A stretch of DNA of 25,597 nucleotides, from positions 1 to 25,597 of the forward strand of contig CAJMQU010000061.1 in the NCBI GenBank assembly GCA_905215555.1. The letters are read 5' to 3'. The DNA comes from an uncultured bacterium (GTDB taxonomy: Bacteria > Bacteroidota > Bacteroidia > Bacteroidales > Bacteroidaceae). The position numbers and the translations under genes were made by a program. A model generated the notes under the pieces. The model worked only from the letters and a program-made list of their open reading frames with translations, did not search any database and was not told the DNA's origin. Positions 16,083 to 23,580 of this stretch are shown here, piece by piece; within the stretch, counting starts at the first letter, position 1; every line of letters starts with the position of its first letter.

Positions 16083-16943
16083 CTAAAATACAATATATTG
16101 TTCCGGATTTACTGCCCGTCCTTTATGCCACAACTCAAAGTGCAGGTGAGGACCGGTGGTCAGTTGTCCGCTGTTTCCTACCAGGGCAATGGCTTCTCCG
16201 GCTTGCACGGCATCCCCTTCCCGTTTCAGCAAGGAACCGCAATGCTTGTACACGGATACGAAGTCCTGATTGTGCTGTACCTCTATCACGTATCCCGTTT
16301 CGGCGGTGTAAGTGCTTAGTATGACTGTACCGTCCAGCGTGGCGAGTACGCTTTCTCCGGGATTGGCGGCGATATCTGTACCGTAATGTTTCCTGTCGGC
16401 ATCAAATTTATCCGTAATCATACCTCGCGTAGGGCGATAGAATATCAGCCCTTCTATATCGGGACGGGCGGTGATGCTTGTCAAGTTATACTTTTCCGTT
16501 TCTTCATATTGCTTGCGGAAATCCGCTTCGCGCTGTGTGCGTTCCATCAATGAATCTTCGCGTACACTGGTCAGCGAGTCCATGGAATGCACCGTGTCTA
16601 CACGCACAGTTCCGCGGAAGATGTCCTGTATATTCATTATATACAAATTCTGACGTTCCACTAACTGTTGGAGTGAGTCGGCACGCAGAGCATTTTCCAC
16701 TACCTGGGCGCGGACATCACTGTTCATATATCCCGGCAGGTAGTTGCGCAAAGGAGTAAAAGTAATGATGGCGGCGGCTATCAGAAACAAAACTGTCAGT
16801 ACAGAAAGCAACACAGAGATACCGTTCAGTTTGGACACACGGATACCTACCACTTCTTCAAGCGTATTCTCGTTGATAATGGTCAGTTTATATTTAAACT
16901 TGATGTTGCTCCAAAAAGCTTTATGCCGTTTCTTTTTCACCAT
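16083..16943 (-). CDS. Membrane-anchored M23 (LytM-type) metallopeptidase
   Basis: Probable periplasmic peptidoglycan endopeptidase held by one N-terminal membrane helix (residues 42-63, ISVLLSVLTVLFLIAAAIIT) after a basic cytoplasmic tail (MVKKKRHK). A helical, possibly coiled-coil stretch spans about 75-155. The LytM domain covers about 165-283. Zinc ligands H186 and D190 (HYGTD) and H268 (HLHFE) are all present, with H234 (YKHCG) and H266 as catalytic histidines, so it looks active rather than a degenerate activator. It lies between rimM and dxr in the minus-strand operon, 32 bp after rimM and 17 bp before dxr. The target bond is presumably the cross-link peptide, since MurA in the same operon feeds the same polymer; this is inference. 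Confidence 0.93.
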   Translation of the reverse strand: MVKKKRHKAFWSNIKFKYKLTIINENTLEEVVGIRVSKLNGISVLLSVLTVLFLIAAAIITFTPLRNYLPGYMNSDVRAQVVENALRADSLQQLVERQNLYIMNIQDIFRGTVRVDTVHSMDSLTSVREDSLMERTQREADFRKQYEETEKYNLTSITARPDIEGLIFYRPTRGMITDKFDADRKHYGTDIAANPGESVLATLDGTVILSTYTAETGYVIEVQHNQDFVSVYKHCGSLLKREGDAVQAGEAIALVGNSGQLTTGPHLHFELWHKGRAVNPEQYIVF

Positions 16944-16975
16944 ACACGCTAATCACTTTATTACTTATCACTATT

Positions 16976-17512
16976 TTACACTTCTTCTGTCTCATCCAAT
17001 GCCAGCAGACCTTCCGGTAATTCCATTATAATTACTTTGTGTTTCTGGTCAATGTTGATGATGAACTCTTCTTGTGCAGGAATCAGTAATTCTTCTCCCT
17101 GATGGTCTACTACAAACAAAGTGTTGATGGTTGCAGTGTCTACTTCCGTCACTTCTCCCAAGTCTCCATGCTTTACTTCTTCTATCCGGAAACCTACGAA
17201 GAAGTCCCACGTCAGTTCGCCCGTTCCGGCACCTTCGGCATGTTTGGTAGGGAAGTAAACTTCTACGTTGGTAAACATCCGTGCACGTTCCGCCGTGTCC
17301 ACTCCTTCCAGCTTTACCAGCGCGGTGGAGTCGGAACGGAAACGATATTCTTCCAGAAAGAAAGGTACGAAAATACCATCCAAGAGGCAGATGAGATATT
17401 CCGCTTCCACCCGGTCGAAGATATCATCGGTGAATGTGAATGACAACTCGCCATGAATGCCATGCGGCTTGTTGAACACTCCTATCTTATATACGTCTTC
17501 TTTCTTTATCAC
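16976..17512 (-). CDS. rimM: Ribosome maturation factor RimM
   Basis: RimM binds ribosomal protein S19 and helps mature the head of the 30S subunit. The 178-aa size is normal. The N-terminal RimM domain starts IGVFNKPHGIHGELSF, matching the family GKPHGIKGEL pattern. A C-terminal PRC-barrel domain follows, with a typical WDFFVGFRI start and the ending LLIPAQEEFIINID. In many bacteria rimM lies with rpsP, trmD and rplS; here it instead follows murA by 12 bp, so translation of the two is likely coupled. The M23 peptidase gene follows 32 bp downstream. Confidence 0.95.
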   Translation of the reverse strand: MIKKEDVYKIGVFNKPHGIHGELSFTFTDDIFDRVEAEYLICLLDGIFVPFFLEEYRFRSDSTALVKLEGVDTAERARMFTNVEVYFPTKHAEGAGTGELTWDFFVGFRIEEVKHGDLGEVTEVDTATINTLFVVDHQGEELLIPAQEEFIINIDQKHKVIIMELPEGLLALDETEEV

Positions 17513-17524
17513 TTACCTAATATA

Positions 17525-18829
17525 TTATATTCTTGTTATTCTTGCTCCGATAGCGTTCAGTCTTCTTTCAATGTCCTGATATCCACGGTCTATCTGTTCT
17601 ATGTTATGAATCCGGCTGCTTCCTTCCGCACTCATGGCAGCAATCAGTAACGCAATACCGGCACGGATATCGGGGGAAGTCATATTCCCGCCCCTTAGGC
17701 GCATTGCATGGTTGTGGCCGATGACAACTGCACGGTGAGGATCGCAGAGAATGATCTGTGCTCCCATATCTATCAGCTTGTCCACAAAGAACAGGCGGCT
17801 TTCGAACATCTTCTGATGAATAAGTACGCTGCCTTTAGCCTGAGTGGCAACAACGAGCATCACACTCAGTAAGTCCGGTGTCAGTCCAGGCCAGGGAGCG
17901 TCGGCAATGGTCATGATGGAACCATCGATAAACGACTCTATCTGATACGTTTCCTGTGCGGGCACATAGATATCATCTCCCTGCTGTTCGAGCTTGATGC
18001 CGAGGCGGCGGAAGCTTTCGGGGATAATGCCCAGATTCTCGTATGATACGTTTTTGATAGTCAGTTCACTTTGCGTCATTGCTGCCATACCAATGAAACT
18101 GCCCACTTCAATCATGTCGGGAAGTATGGTATGTTCCGTTCCGTGCAACTCATCCACGCCCTCAATCGTCAACAGATTGGAGGCGATACCCTGTATTTTG
18201 GCGCCCATACGGTTCAGCATCTTGCAGAGTTGTTGCAGATACGGTTCGCAGGCGGCATTATAGATGGTAGTGGTTCCTTTTGCCAGTACTGCTGCCATGA
18301 CGATGTTGGCAGTTCCGGTAACCGAAGCCTCATCTAGCAACATATAAGTACCTTTTAGTTCGCAGGCAGCGATTTCATACGCCTCGCGTTCGGCATTGTA
18401 GGAGAAATCGGCTCCCAGATTCTGTATGCCTATGAAGTGTGTATCCAAACGGCGGCGTCCTATCTTGTCTCCGCCCGGTTTGGAAATCATTGCCTTGTGG
18501 AAACGTGCCACCATCGGGCCGATAAGCATCACCGAACCGCGCAGGCTGGAACATTTCTTCAGGAATTCATCACTTTCCAGATAACTCAAATCCAGTTTCT
18601 CCGCTTTGAAACTATATGTATCGATGCTTTTCTTGGATACCGTGACGCCCATGTCACGCATCAGTTGAATGAGGTTGTTGACGTCCAGGATGTCCGGAAT
18701 GTTATGTACGGTCACCTCTTCGGCTGTCAACAGCGTGGCGCAGATTATCTGCAATACCTCGTTCTTTGCGCCTTGCGGATGAATCTCGCCGGATAGTCTG
18801 TGTCCTCCTTCAATTACAAATGATGCCAT
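17525..18829 (-). CDS. murA: UDP-N-acetylglucosamine 1-carboxyvinyltransferase MurA, Cys-to-Asp form
   Basis: MurA transfers enolpyruvate from PEP to UDP-GlcNAc, the first committed step of peptidoglycan synthesis. The 434-aa length is within range. Early motifs include GAKNEVLQI (UDP-sugar binding; residues 20-28) and LRGSVMLIGPM. The active-site loop reads PGGDKIG: Asp121 (codon at 18467-18469) takes the place of the E. coli Cys115 that fosfomycin alkylates. Mycobacterium and Chlamydia MurA carry the same Asp and are active and fosfomycin resistant, so this should be a functional, resistant enzyme. It follows the DUF4290 gene after 98 bp and precedes rimM by 12 bp. No second murA is seen in the window. 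Confidence 0.96.
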   Translation of the reverse strand: MASFVIEGGHRLSGEIHPQGAKNEVLQIICATLLTAEEVTVHNIPDILDVNNLIQLMRDMGVTVSKKSIDTYSFKAEKLDLSYLESDEFLKKCSSLRGSVMLIGPMVARFHKAMISKPGGDKIGRRRLDTHFIGIQNLGADFSYNAEREAYEIAACELKGTYMLLDEASVTGTANIVMAAVLAKGTTTIYNAACEPYLQQLCKMLNRMGAKIQGIASNLLTIEGVDELHGTEHTILPDMIEVGSFIGMAAMTQSELTIKNVSYENLGIIPESFRRLGIKLEQQGDDIYVPAQETYQIESFIDGSIMTIADAPWPGLTPDLLSVMLVVATQAKGSVLIHQKMFESRLFFVDKLIDMGAQIILCDPHRAVVIGHNHAMRLRGGNMTSPDIRAGIALLIAAMSAEGSSRIHNIEQIDRGYQDIERRLNAIGARITRI

Positions 18830-18833
18830 ATGT

Positions 18834-18926
18834 AAAATTAAAAATTAAGAATTAAAAATTAAAAAGTGGAGAATGAAAATGAGGGCTTCTGATTAGCTGG
18901 TTTCTCAATTTTCATTTTTCAATTTA
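18834..18926. repeat. Heptad-built imperfect inverted repeat upstream of murA
   Basis: Tandem 7-bp units begin at 18834: AAAATTA, AAAATTA, AGAATTA, AAAATTA, with AAAAGTG after them. The far side (18903-18927) is a roughly complementary T-rich stretch; GAATGAAAA (18871-18879) pairs best with the right arm. It fills the gap between the DUF4290 gene and murA and so lies in the murA leader within the operon. Confidence 0.55.
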
Positions 18927-18927
18927 A

Positions 18928-19548
18928 TCAGTATTTCCTTTTGTTATTCCGGTTGTCTCTCCGGTTATTCTGGTTGTTCATCTTCGGACGGTAATTCTGG
19001 TTGATACGTTCAGCCATCAGTCGGATGATGTCGTCTGTCATTTGCAGTTTTCCGTTGGAGTATTCGTCAAGGTCTTCTGCAATCTTGCGGTCGTCTACGG
19101 TATCTTTGTTCCAAGTCATGAAGTCTTTCTTCATGTGATTGCAGATCAGTGCAATCAGGTTTTGTTTTTCTTCACCTTCGGGAAAATCGATTGCTTTCTT
19201 TATCAGCACTTCCAGTGTACGGCCGTAGTGACGGTAGCGGATTTTGGTGCTGGGATAGGGGATAGGTCCTGGTTTGGTGTTCAGATTATCTTTACGGATG
19301 ATTTCGTACGGATAGTCGATGTCCAGCTTGAAATCGGACATGATAGCCAAGTGGTCCCACAACTTATGCTTGAAATCGGGTACATCACGCAAATGGGGAA
19401 ACATATTACCCATAATGTTGATAATGGTGTTGGCACAACGCTGGCGCTCTGCACGGTCTTCGATTGTCAAAGCATGGTCGACCATGTTTTGGATGCTACG
19501 TCCGTATTCCGGCAGGGGCATCCGTTTTTGTTGAGTGTTATATTGCAT
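18928..19548 (-). CDS. DUF4290 family protein with Asn/Arg-rich tail
   Basis: A 206-aa protein of a family found in Bacteroidetes, function unknown to me. The start MQYNTQQKRMPLPEYGRSIQ and the segment RYRHYGRTLEVL fit my memory of DUF4290. The body (residues 1-180) looks mostly helical and cytoplasmic. The last 22 residues are low complexity, nearly all Asn, Arg and Lys, a composition often seen in RNA- or nucleic-acid-binding tails; that role is only a suggestion. It lies between tsaB (79 bp upstream) and murA (98 bp downstream) on the same strand, and I recall DUF4290 next to murA in other Bacteroidetes, which suggests a lasting link with cell wall or translation genes. Confidence 0.88.
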   Translation of the reverse strand: MQYNTQQKRMPLPEYGRSIQNMVDHALTIEDRAERQRCANTIINIMGNMFPHLRDVPDFKHKLWDHLAIMSDFKLDIDYPYEIIRKDNLNTKPGPIPYPSTKIRYRHYGRTLEVLIKKAIDFPEGEEKQNLIALICNHMKKDFMTWNKDTVDDRKIAEDLDEYSNGKLQMTDDIIRLMAERINQNYRPKMNNQNNRRDNRNNKRKY

Positions 19549-19627
19549 ACTTGGTTAAATTGAAACTATACTTTAATATTAAAATCAAATAAGGTTCTGA
19601 GCGAAGCCGATTAAATATTGAAAAATG

Positions 19628-20320
19628 TTAGAGGAGCTTCTTGGGCTGGGAGGCTACGAACTCTTTCAGGTAGAAAGGTTCAAAATAGGCTACATCCTTG
19701 AAGTCCTTTTCAGCTACTGCTTTTTCTGCAAGGGGGAACATCATCTTTGCCAGCGGACGGATATCGTCAATGAAGTGTGCATTGGGATGCGTAATTTTAC
19801 CTTTGCATTTTTCCGCTCCGTCTCCGAAGAAATAAACAGGGTGCTGGTCAAGGAATTCTGTATAAGAGTTTTCGTCCACAATGTCGGCGGCAATGTCGCG
19901 TACTGGTTTCAGGGCACGGTCGTAGATGGCAGCATATACCTCCATGCGGCGTGCGTCAATCATCGGGCACAGCAATGCATCATCGGGCAGCTCATCGCGA
20001 TAGAGCAGCACAGGCACGCATTGCACTTTCAATGTCGGAAGGCCGATCAACGGAATATTGCGTCCGTAGCAAACGCCTTTTGCCATAGATACGCCGATAC
20101 GCAGTCCGGTATAAGAACCCGGTCCGCAACTCACCGCCACAGCATCAATAGGCATCGCATGACTGTCGGCAAACGATAACGCTTCGTCTACAAATACTCC
20201 CAGTAAAACTGCATGTGAAGGGCCGTTGAGGTCTTCTTTCGTAAAAACATTTTGTCCATCTTCACTCACGGCAACGGAGCATGCAGAGGTGGACGTTTCG
20301 ATATGTAAAATGCACGACAT
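19628..20320 (-). CDS. tsaB: tRNA threonylcarbamoyladenosine biosynthesis protein TsaB
   Basis: TsaB is an inactive sugar-kinase-like partner that joins TsaD and TsaE to place the t6A modification on adenosine 37 of ANN-decoding tRNAs. The 230-aa protein shows the ASKHA-fold N-terminus (ILHIETSTSACSVAV) and the family signature VSCGPGSYTGLRIGVSMAKG at about residues 63-82. Length fits TsaB rather than the longer TsaD. It is the first gene of the minus-strand operon; an exact -7 box lies at 20368-20375, giving a leader of about 40 nt. tsaD and tsaE are not in this window. Confidence 0.95.
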   Translation of the reverse strand: MSCILHIETSTSACSVAVSEDGQNVFTKEDLNGPSHAVLLGVFVDEALSFADSHAMPIDAVAVSCGPGSYTGLRIGVSMAKGVCYGRNIPLIGLPTLKVQCVPVLLYRDELPDDALLCPMIDARRMEVYAAIYDRALKPVRDIAADIVDENSYTEFLDQHPVYFFGDGAEKCKGKITHPNAHFIDDIRPLAKMMFPLAEKAVAEKDFKDVAYFEPFYLKEFVASQPKKLL

Positions 20321-20367
20321 AGCTTTTTTATTATTAATCGCTTTCTTTATTCTTGTTTTAAATGTGG

Positions 20368-20375
20368 CAAATTTA
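20368..20375 (-). promoter_or_regulatory. Bacteroides promoter for the tsaB-rseP operon
   Basis: Minus strand TAAATTTG is an exact TAnnTTTG match. A CTTG at 20396-20399 lies 20 nt upstream and can serve as a partial -33 element. It faces away from the lemA promoter about 90 bp off. Confidence 0.65.
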
Positions 20376-20462
20376 CAGGTTTATTTTCAGATACACAAGC
20401 GAATCTAAAAAGGGTTCAGTATCTTTCTTGCGGCATTATTGGGAGTGTTTTTAGATTATTTC

Positions 20463-20470
20463 TATCTTTG
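20463..20470 (+). promoter_or_regulatory. Bacteroides -7 promoter box for lemA
   Basis: TATCTTTG is an exact TAnnTTTG match; the upstream -33 region is only T-rich. The leader would be about 70 nt. It carries AGGAGGT at 20524-20530, 16 nt before the ATG, too far for a standard Shine-Dalgarno site, and there is no in-frame start nearer to it. Confidence 0.6.
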
Positions 20471-20546
20471 CTTCTGATTTTAGGAATAAATACAGAATTC
20501 GTTAACATAAAATAACCGGCACAAGGAGGTCGTTGTATTTTTAGGT

Positions 20547-21098
20547 ATGATTATAGCTATTATTATTGTAGTTTTGGTTTTGGTGGTGGTGGCCATGTAC
20601 AACTCGTTGGTGAGCAAGAGAAACCAGATAGAAAATGCTATTGCCACTATTGATGTGATGTTGAAACAACGCTTTGACTTGATTCCTAATCTGGTGGCGA
20701 CAGTGCAGCAATATGCCAAGTACGAAGCTGGTACTTTTTCGGCAATAACGGAAATGCGAAATAAAACTTACGCGGCTCTTGATGATAATGAGAAAGCTGA
20801 ATTTGACAATATGTTTTCTAATGTTCGTACACAGTTTTTCGCAGTAGCGGAGAATTATCCCGAGTTGAAAGCGTCAGAGAACTTCCTTCAGTTGCAACGT
20901 TCGCTGAATGAAACGGAAGAACAGCTGGCTGCCGCGCGTCGCACCTATAATACTTCTGTAACCGAATATAATAATGCAGTCCAGTCGTTCCCGACGAATC
21001 TGCTGGCAGGCATGTTTGGCTTTACAAGAAAAGAAGTGTTGACGATTCCGGAAGCGGAACGCACCATCCCGAATGTGAAGAATTTGTTTAATTCATAA
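20547..21098 (+). CDS. lemA: LemA family membrane protein
   Basis: LemA proteins are small envelope proteins of unclear function, anchored by an N-terminal hydrophobic helix with a long helical domain. Here residues 1-18 form the membrane segment (MIIAIIIVVLVLVVVAMY), followed by the family hallmark NSLVSKRNQIENA and KQRFDLIPNLV. The remaining 130 residues are helical, with the conserved YNTSVTEYN and FPTNLLAGMFGF. The 183-aa length is standard. The start is fixed by the hydrophobic N-terminus, since no earlier in-frame start codon is open. The DUF3137 gene follows after 13 bp, a recurrent pairing in Bacteroidetes and Firmicutes as I recall, suggesting that the two act together in the membrane. 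Confidence 0.93.
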   Translation: MIIAIIIVVLVLVVVAMYNSLVSKRNQIENAIATIDVMLKQRFDLIPNLVATVQQYAKYEAGTFSAITEMRNKTYAALDDNEKAEFDNMFSNVRTQFFAVAENYPELKASENFLQLQRSLNETEEQLAAARRTYNTSVTEYNNAVQSFPTNLLAGMFGFTRKEVLTIPEAERTIPNVKNLFNS

Positions 21099-21111
21099 CA
21101 ACAACCGGGCA

Positions 21112-22041
21112 ATGGGCAATGTTGACTTTGATTCTCTGGTGCAGAAACTGACTCCCACGTTACAGGTTCTGGAGGGTAAACGTAAGGAACTCTTGAAGAA
21201 AGGTTGTTCCGAAGGGGCGCGTTACGCTGTCCTTTTCCTGATAGTAGGAGTTATTTTCTTGATAATATTAAAATTGGAAGGAATCGTTGCTCCAATAGTT
21301 ATTGCTGTCATATCAGTGATTATTTTTATCACTTGTGTAAGTAATAAGTCGAAAATAGTCTCTTCTTTCTATAAGGAAGAAGTGGTAAACGAAGTCATTC
21401 ATGCCTTTTGTCCTGATGCAACGTTTTCTCCGGACTCAGGAATCAGTAAGAGTATCTTTGAAAATTGCGGCCTGTTCATCTCTCCCGACCGTTATCATGC
21501 AGAAGACTTGATAGAAGGTTGTTTGGGTAAAACCAGCTTCGTCTGTTCGGAAGTACATGCAGAAGAGCGCAGGACGCGTTCCACTAAAAATGGAGTGCAG
21601 CATTATTGGGTAGACATCTTCAAGGGATTTCTTTTTATTGCCGACTTTCATAAAGATTTTCAGGGCGAGACTACTGTTATGCGGAATAGTCTATTCAAGC
21701 TTAAAATAGGAGCATCGCGGGTGAAGATGGAGAATCCTGAGTTTGAAAAGGTTTTTGATGTCTTTTCTACCGACCAGATTGAGGCACGTTACCTGATTAC
21801 TCCGTCTATGATGGAAAGGATGTTGAAGTTGGACAATAACTTCAGGAAAGGGATTACCATCAGTTTCCGTAATTCAACGATTCTGGTTGCCATACCGGAT
21901 TCTAAGAATCGTTTTGAAGCCGATGTGTGGAGTTCTTTGAATGACATGAACCTACTTAGATCGGACTTTGCAGTGCTCCAGTCATTGTTGGCTATTGTGG
22001 ATGAACTAAACTTGAACACGCGCATTTGGAGTAAGGAGTAA
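21112..22041 (+). CDS. DUF3137-like membrane protein, partner of LemA
   Basis: A 309-aa protein with two close membrane helices at about residues 37-53 (YAVLFLIVGVIFLIILK region) and 58-76, joined by a very short loop. It has about 35 residues before them and a large cytoplasmic C-terminal domain. The C-terminal domain contains FKGFLFIADFHKDFQGETT and RYLITPSMMERML, which match my memory of DUF3137 proteins next to lemA. No catalytic motif is visible. It starts 13 bp after lemA and probably shares its transcript. A palindrome and a new promoter follow before yicC. Family assignment is moderately sure; function is unknown. Confidence 0.85.
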   Translation: MGNVDFDSLVQKLTPTLQVLEGKRKELLKKGCSEGARYAVLFLIVGVIFLIILKLEGIVAPIVIAVISVIIFITCVSNKSKIVSSFYKEEVVNEVIHAFCPDATFSPDSGISKSIFENCGLFISPDRYHAEDLIEGCLGKTSFVCSEVHAEERRTRSTKNGVQHYWVDIFKGFLFIADFHKDFQGETTVMRNSLFKLKIGASRVKMENPEFEKVFDVFSTDQIEARYLITPSMMERMLKLDNNFRKGITISFRNSTILVAIPDSKNRFEADVWSSLNDMNLLRSDFAVLQSLLAIVDELNLNTRIWSKE

Positions 22042-22055
22042 AACATCACTTATTT

Positions 22056-22088
22056 CATGAATAATTTTCACTAATGAAATTATTCATG
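22056..22088. promoter_or_regulatory. 12-bp palindrome abutting the yicC -7 box
   Basis: CATGAATAATTT (22056-22067) is perfectly complementary to AAATTATTCATG (22077-22088), with a 10-nt spacer. It ends one base before a -7 box and covers the -33 position, so an operator is possible. It could instead be the terminator of the lemA transcript, although there is no T run after it. Confidence 0.5.
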
Positions 22089-22096
22089 TAATTTTG
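22089..22096 (+). promoter_or_regulatory. Bacteroides -7 promoter box for yicC-gmk-nadD
   Basis: TAATTTTG is an exact TAnnTTTG match 20 nt before the yicC ATG. The -33 region is T-rich and lies within the palindrome. Confidence 0.6.
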
Positions 22097-22116
22097 CGCA
22101 AAACTTAAGAAGCATT

Positions 22117-22995
22117 ATGATACAATCCATGACGGGTTATGGTAAAGCAACCGCTGAACTGCCCGATAAAAAAATCAATGTAGAAATCAAGTCGCTCAAT
22201 AGTAAAGCGATGGATCTGTCAACCCGCATCGCCCCTCTCTACCGGGAAAAGGAAATAGAAATCCGCAATGAGATTGCCAAAGCACTGGAGCGTGGAAAAG
22301 TGGATTTCAGTCTGTGGATTGAAAAGAAGGATGCCTGCGAACTTGTGACTCCCATCAATCAGGACGTGGTTGTGGCTTATTACGAACGCATCCGCACCAT
22401 CTCCGAAACTACCGGCATCCCCATGCCCGAGGACTGGTTTGCTACCTTGCTTCGTCTGCCGGATGTGATGACCAAGAATGATGTGCAGGAACTGACCGAA
22501 GAAGAATGGAATGCTGTTCATACTACCGTACTTCAAGCTATCCAAAGTCTGGTGGACTTTCGCAAACAGGAAGGTGCGGCTTTGGAGAAGAAGTTCCGCG
22601 AGAAGATTTCCAATATCGGCAACTTACTGACTACCGTTGCCCCTTATGAAAAGGAGCGTGTAGAAAAAATCAAGGACCGCATAACCGATGCTCTGGAAAA
22701 AACTATCAGTGTGGACTATGACAAGAACCGTCTGGAACAGGAACTCATCTACTACATTGAGAAATTGGATATCAACGAAGAAAAACAACGTCTCAGCAAC
22801 CACCTGAAATACTTCATCAATACGATGGAAGAAGGAAACGGACAAGGCAAGAAGTTAGGCTTTATCGCTCAGGAAATGGGACGTGAAATCAATACGCTTG
22901 GCAGTAAGTCCAATCATGCCGAAATGCAGAAGATCGTGGTGCAGATGAAGGATGAACTGGAGCAAATCAAGGAACAAGTATTGAACGTGATGTAA
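22117..22995 (+). CDS. yicC: YicC family endoribonuclease
   Basis: YicC proteins are now described as endoribonucleases involved in RNA turnover. The 292-aa length and the start MIQSMTGYGKATAEL are classic for the family, as is NVEIKSLNSKAMDLS. The C-terminal DUF1732-type domain holds EQELIYYIEKLDINEEKQRL and GKKLGFIAQEMGREINTLGSKS, the most conserved region. It is the first gene of yicC-gmk-nadD, with gmk 21 bp downstream; yicC next to gmk is a widespread arrangement. Confidence 0.95.
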   Translation: MIQSMTGYGKATAELPDKKINVEIKSLNSKAMDLSTRIAPLYREKEIEIRNEIAKALERGKVDFSLWIEKKDACELVTPINQDVVVAYYERIRTISETTGIPMPEDWFATLLRLPDVMTKNDVQELTEEEWNAVHTTVLQAIQSLVDFRKQEGAALEKKFREKISNIGNLLTTVAPYEKERVEKIKDRITDALEKTISVDYDKNRLEQELIYYIEKLDINEEKQRLSNHLKYFINTMEEGNGQGKKLGFIAQEMGREINTLGSKSNHAEMQKIVVQMKDELEQIKEQVLNVM

Positions 22996-23016
22996 AAGAA
23001 ATAAGAATTCTAACGT

Positions 23017-23580
23017 ATGGGCAAGCTCATTATATTTTCAGCTCCCTCTGGCTCAGGGAAATCGACCATTATCAACTATCTGTTGACGCAGAACCTCAAT
23101 CTTGCATTCTCTTGTTCTGCCACTAGCCGTCCGCCGCGCGGAACAGAACAACACGGTGTGGAGTATTTCTTCCTTTCTCCCGATGAGTTCCGTCAGCGCA
23201 TTGCCAATGACGAATTTCTGGAATATGAAGAAGTATATAAGGACCGTTACTACGGAACATTGAAATCTCAGGTAGAAACTCAATTGGCTGCCGGACAGAA
23301 TGTGGTTTTTGATGTGGACGTTGTGGGCGGTTGCAATATAAAGAAGTATTATGGCGACCGTGCTTTGTCGGTATTCATTCAGCCTCCATCGGTAGAAGAA
23401 TTGCGTAAGCGCCTGGTAGGACGTGGAACGGATGCTCCTGAGGTAATAGACGCCCGTGTGGCCAAAGCGGAGTATGAACTGACATTTGCCGATAAGTTTG
23501 ATGTTGTAGTCGTTAATGATGATTTGGAAAAGGCTAAGGCTGAGGCTTTGAGAGTGGTCAGAGAATTCGTGGAAAAATAA
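23017..23580 (+). CDS. gmk: Guanylate kinase
   Basis: Phosphorylates GMP to GDP with ATP in the cytoplasm, needed for GTP, nucleic acids and (p)ppGpp. The 187-aa protein has the P-loop SAPSGSGKST at residues 8-17, then the GMP-binding region SRPPRGTEQHGVEYFFLS and the EYEEVYKDRYYGT segment. The VFDVDVVGG stretch matches the usual IDVQGA with the common Bacteroidetes variation. Its stop codon TAA overlaps the nadD start by one base (TAATG at 23578-23582), so the two are translationally coupled. Confidence 0.97.
   Translation: MGKLIIFSAPSGSGKSTIINYLLTQNLNLAFSCSATSRPPRGTEQHGVEYFFLSPDEFRQRIANDEFLEYEEVYKDRYYGTLKSQVETQLAAGQNVVFDVDVVGGCNIKKYYGDRALSVFIQPPSVEELRKRLVGRGTDAPEVIDARVAKAEYELTFADKFDVVVVNDDLEKAKAEALRVVREFVEK

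Noticed and set aside
16066..16083. GTG at 16083 as the dxr start
   Set aside because: It would overlap the M23 stop and add six residues before the standard MKKQIAILGSTG start.
20524..20549. AGGAGGT 16 nt before lemA as proof of a different start codon
   Set aside because: No in-frame ATG, GTG or TTG lies closer to it, and the hydrophobic N-terminus starts naturally at 20547.
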